Shown here piece by piece: positions 59,647 through 64,000 of a DNA stretch of 64,000 bases. This DNA comes from Branchiostoma belcheri (lineage: Eukaryota > Chordata > Leptocardii > Amphioxiformes > Branchiostomatidae): contig NW_017802713.1 of the NCBI RefSeq assembly GCF_001625305.1, forward strand, positions 1,523,954-1,587,953. Reading direction: 5' to 3'. The translations under genes and the position numbers were made by a program. The notes below the pieces were generated by a model. It was not told where the DNA came from. It did no database searches and saw only the letters and a program-made list of their open reading frames with translations. Position 1 is the stretch's first letter; the number at the start of each line of letters is the position of its first letter.

Positions 59647-60071
59647 CATTCACCACAAAAAAGACAGATATCTAAATTTGTCTTTCTAATGTACATTTAT
59701 TCAAGAACAATGTATCATCACGTTTCCTTCTTTTGGTTTCTTATAGAGGAAACGCATCTTCAAGATTTGGAGATAAAAGTGACACATTCACCATAAAAAA
59801 GACTTCAAAATGATATCTAAATTTGTCTTTCTAATCTACATTTATTCAAAGAACAATGAATCATCGTGTTTCCTTTTGATTTCTTATGCAGGAAACCTAC
59901 ATTTAAGATTTGGAGATAAAAGTGACACATTCACCACAAAAAAAGACTTCAAAATGAATAAATTTGTCTTTCTAATGTACAATTATTCAAGGAACAATGT
60001 ATCATCATGTTTCCTTCCTTTGGTTTCTTATGGAGATGACTCACCTTCAACATTTGGAGATAGAGGTGACT
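59647..60071. repeat. Tandem repeat, three units of ~140 bp
   Basis: Landmark CATTCACCA occurs at 59647, 59785 and 59928, each followed by TTTGTCTTTCTAAT, TTTATTCAA-like and ATTTGGAGATA blocks; a final ATTTGGAGATA closes the array near 60060. The units have diverged by several indels. Non-coding. Confidence 0.9.
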
Positions 60072-60564
60072 AGAATTGTGTGCAAAAGAAACCACAGATT
60101 TCTTGGTCAAGGTTAGCTGGTTCCAGGTCATACACTGCACATAAATACATTGATATATTAAAAGTCACTGGGAAAGGCAGTCTGTACTAGTTGGGTTTTA
60201 GCATTTGAACCCTACCCACCGCAGCTTAGTGGAAAAACAGATATAACAGTGGGGCTCAAGTGCTGCTAACTGATCTGTAGTTTTGGAGTAGTACAACCTT
60301 TTGGAGTAGTCGTTAGTGCGCTGGTGTCGTAAGCTGGCTGCCTGGGTTCAGCGCTGATTACACGGGTTTTCCTATTTCTACTCGCTCCAAGTTTCACAGA
60401 GACAAACTTTGAACTATGATTCAAATAACACTTGTCACTTTGAATTTGGAAAGTTCTTTTCCATATTTCAAGGGCAACATGTGTTACAAACACAGCATTT
60501 CAACTTGTTACTTCAAGTTTTACATGTCAGTAATGGTTATTCCAGGCAACAGATCTTCCAGATA

Positions 60565-60779
60565 CTGTAATTCCTCACTTTTTCACTGTACTAACATCTT
60601 TTATGTTCACTGTTTTCAATGTCATCTCTGTACAGTGAACTTATCATTACAGTTAACAAACAATTCCTGAAGTTTCTTATTCCTGTACCTGTCGCCACCG
60701 TGAACATATAGTTCCGTGAACATGTCCCTTTTTCTCAGACAGTGAAATTTTGCTACTATGAACATAAAGAGAATTACAG
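60565..60779. mobile_element. TA-flanked MITE (Tc1/mariner-like ends)
   Basis: The ends CTGTAATTC and GAATTACAG are perfect inverted repeats flanked by TA on each side (60563-60564 and 60780-60781). Internally, TTCACTGTA and GTGAACATA blocks recur in both orientations. TA duplication and a CWGT-like start fit the Tc1/mariner class; no transposase is present. Confidence 0.75.
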
Positions 60780-63700
60780 TAATAATGGCCCATTCCATAG
60801 GAATGTCATGACATGTCATCTGGAGATCTCAATCCAGTAAACGACTTGGTCTGAGTACCGGTGATATGTAAGAATCACCGGCATGTTCTGCCTCTACTTT
60901 AGATTGCATGCCTTAGCTCTGACAGGGGACATTCCGAAAGTCACTCAAGGGAACCGAGATGAAGACCTCTCCGACCATTCAGTTTTATCAATAACGTTCT
61001 GCCGATGGCTAGGCATTTTTACACGACCCCTATGACAACATTTGAAGACCTTAGCTAAGATGCATTTCATCGCACTGGTAGTTACGTGTAGCCAAAAGCG
61101 GTTGTCTTCGTTATCACCGCGTCTCTACTGACAGACGGTGTCCGAGCGGAAAGACAGAAGTTGCGTGCCCCCTGAGCCCCCCCCCACCTTATCTCTCATC
61201 TCCAACACGCACCGCGATATCCCCTCGTCTTCAAATTGGTCGCAAAACATTCGCGGCATGTCTGGGTTAGCCATGGAGATTTGCGAGGCAACGTTCGACG
61301 TATCATCATCCACTTATCTGTGGGTCTCGGCGAGGGGAATTTCTGCGCTGAATGATGGCGAGTACGATGCCCTTGCCGGCTACGATCGCTAATGCAGCGG
61401 CCGTTCAGTGAGAGTCCGGGGCGGATTGATGGCAGCCGACCGTTCCTGATAGATGGAATCACGCTCACCAAACCTTATCTAGGCTGGGATCTTCCTGTTT
61501 GGTCGCCTATAAAAAGCTTGGCCTGCGGCTCTGAACGCTATCTACTGCACCCTTTTGTGATTTGTCGCCACTCTTAGAGCAAATACCCCGTGGCCACTTT
61601 GGAATACCAGATCACTTCATACACGTCCAGTTACACCCCCCTCCCCAAGCAGAGAAGCTTGACCACTTCATAACTATAGAGTATTTGACCATACCGGTAT
61701 CACCAGCCAACTTATCTACATAAATACAAAGTACGTATTGTGCTGGGTTCCCCACTTGCTATTTTTAACCTTTCATGAATCAGCAAAAAATGGAACATGA
61801 AATAAAAGTTTCCAAAGTACCCCTCCACAAAAAACTTCCATTCAATGTCAAGTGCTTTTACTGATAGACAGCAAAGAGCAGTTTCCCCATGAAAAAGCAG
61901 GAATAAAAACTGACATGAAAAATTCATTTTCAAACACAAGCACCTACAAACTTCTTTCTCTGACTCAGGTTAGCCTAATCAATTTTCATCTGTTCCCTCT
62001 TTTCCCCTTGCCATTTTCCTCGAGCGGCCTGCCGTAATTCTTCAAACGCATTTATTGATAACCAAACACGGTCTAGATGCATTTTTACTGCCCCCGTCGA
62101 CCTATGACCCTGGTTGTAACCCCATAGGAGCGACATGACAAGGTTGGTCAAATCCCCTCACACTGTAGCCAACCTCTACCCAGCTTTCTATCCTGTCGCT
62201 CAGACACTCTGGCGTCTGGACCACTCTAAAAACCTCTTCTGTCGAGCTCCCTTATGATAATCAAATTTGTTCAGAGTTGCCGTGCTCCGTTATTGATACA
62301 ACTGACGTAGCTCAGGCCCCTCGGATGATTTCTGCTCGTATGTTTTTTGATTGCTTATTGATCACATGTCCCCCTTTCTTTACGATCATGACATCATGAT
62401 CCCATGTCTAGACATATGTCCAGAACTGATTGTTGCTAATAAAAACAGGCTATTCCCCACCAAAATGATCATGCAATTGTAAATGCGATTATGGCAAAAC
62501 AAGAACCACACATATCACTTTAAGGAAAACATATAAGCCCAGCACAAAGCCTATAATTTCTCTGTAGTATAAATTCTGAATGTGTAATTATTTACATAAT
62601 GTTGCAGCATTGATTTTCCAAAACAATATTCTGTTTCATCGAATAATCTCCCCTAAATTATCAAAATGGCATAATCCACTTCACGGTAAGCAATCATTCT
62701 AATAAAAGCCAACTTACTTAAAATTTAAAACAAAGTCTGAGCCTGTTTTAACATACAACTTACTTACACCTCATGGGCATATATCTTTCAATGCATGCAG
62801 AGAAAGGAAGACAGCACTTTGCAGTGCCTGCATACAATGGCCTTCAGTGTAGGTTGTTGAGAGTGTAGGTAACAATCAGTCACCATGTGTGTTATCTCTC
62901 CAGGCTTATCTCCCCCAACACAGGGCTGCCTGCTCTCAATACTGTACGCCATAGAGCCACTATTAAGCCGGGCTGCGACCTTTGATAATGTCCGATTTGG
63001 GACTGGGGACAAATTCGTTTGGTTTCAGTTATGGTGTGGGTGAATTGAAGAGCCGGGGAATCATCGATTCTGCATACAAATGTGGATTTTGTTCCAGTTT
63101 TTGTGGTGGCCTGGGGAGATTCGTACAGGGAACTAAAATACATGCGACGTGTTTGAAGCACCTTTTTAACACTCTCTACCTTTCTAAGACTAACGTTTCA
63201 GAAATAGGTTCGAATATGGAACAATTATTGCAATAACTAAGGACTAATCAAGCACTTTTTCTGCCTTCTAAAAAAAGTCTTTCCAAAAATTGAAATGACT
63301 TCAAATCAAAATAAAGAAACAATTTTAATTCTTATTAATCAGCTGAATATTTTTGAACAAGTTCTGCAAAGTATAATTGTAGGATTTAAACAGTTTCTCA
63401 AATTGTTTTCCCACTTCTAAATCCCTTGATTACAGAACTGTTCCAAAGCCTTGGATTCACTACCTGCTACCTGATACAGGCCGACATGTTGTACCGCAAA
63501 TTAACTTGTCACCTTGCCACACTAACACGGTCTCAGACAACCGCTAATCAGCCGTACTAATTAACAACTACAGCTCGGGGACTTCCCCAAACTCCCAACA
63601 CAAATAAATATCTCCTTCCAAGAGGCCATTGCTCTGTGCCGGGCGACCAAGGAATGCGGCAGGGCCACCTTCTTCACTACCTTTTGTTCCCCATAGAAAC

Positions 63701-64000
63701 TTCCGTGTGATACTTCATAGGTGGGTTACTGGGTAGTGACAGTGGCGGCAAATATTTTGCAGGGTTTGTTTCTGTGCGGGGGTGCAGAATGTTGGAGAGA
63801 GGCCAGTTCATGGCAACAAAAGGCTGGTAAAGGTCGTGCAGGGGTCACCGCTGGCTACAGGGTACATGATGGAAAAGAGGATTAGCGACTTGGCATCTAA
63901 TCAGCAAAATGTCCTGTCTTCCTTCAGGTTATAATGTGCCTGAAACTTGTTTTGCAAAGTGAACAGATGACTTATTCAAGGGCAATTCCATTTTTGGGAG

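Larger units (their letters stand above)
57740..64000 (-). other. Gene A intron, running out of the window
   Basis: No CWNG motif or other glypican core exon could be found on the minus strand here, so the intron 5' of the exon at 57619 exceeds 6.2 kb. It contains two candidate exons of unknown origin, a short CCCCCTA-rich repeat, a tandem repeat and a TA-flanked MITE, listed separately. 60780-64000 shows nothing further, except a GC-rich patch at 61120-61560. Confidence 0.6.

Noticed and set aside
60281..60395. Possible tRNA-like SINE or MITE with GGAGTAG / CTACTCGCTCC arms
   Set aside because: The B-box-like GGGTTCAGCGC is imperfect, the arms are short and no duplication was found; too weak to annotate.
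61125..61313. Minus-strand ORF (MPRMFCDQFEDEGIS...) considered as the missing glypican CWNG exon
   Set aside because: A Cys after a short helix is suggestive, but there is no CWNG-like motif, and the required end phase (two bases before the A at 57739) is not met by a good donor.

Overview
The window is animal (eukaryotic) genomic DNA: short conserved exons with GT/AG borders lie in kilobase-long introns, among dense small inverted-repeat transposons. The gene content, and a family of foldback repeats starting TACTCTCCAAGCAGAGG that I associate with amphioxus, suggest a lancelet (Branchiostoma). That is recognition, not a database match.

The main content is two glypican (GPI-anchored heparan sulfate proteoglycan) genes, both on the minus strand and head to tail. 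Gene A (GPC3/5 type) is upstream in the direction of transcription. Its last three coding exons are at 57619-57739, 42932-43097 and 36230-36459, in perfect phase with each other, and end in a GPI signal. A long 3' UTR probably runs to about 33.85 kb, and its 5' exons lie beyond 64 kb. Gene B (GPC4/6 type) follows. Its signal-peptide exon 1 is at 11335-11503 and exon 2 (CPQG..TCC..MEEK) at 1093-1254, again phase-compatible; the rest lies beyond position 1. This is the gene order of the vertebrate pairs GPC3-GPC4 and GPC5-GPC6, so the window looks like the unduplicated ancestral locus.

Layout: 1-11.5 kb is the start of gene B, with a 10 kb intron 1 that holds a 164-bp tandem array (each unit with a CArG box) and a candidate small membrane-protein ORF. 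11.5-12.3 kb is its promoter region, with clustered CCAAT boxes. 12.3-33.8 kb is the intergenic space, crowded with transposons: two families with 9-bp target duplications (Mutator-like), a TTAA-flanked family, a family carrying IR-1 nuclear-receptor sites, tRNA-derived SINEs, a tandem array of tRNA-like units, and a 5'-truncated retrotransposon with a restriction-like endonuclease. 33.8-64 kb is gene A, with long, mostly repeat-poor introns.

If the genes act as in other animals, both products are cell-surface proteoglycans that tune Wnt, Hedgehog, FGF and BMP signalling. The long introns and shared locus would suit joint developmental regulation, but that is inference.
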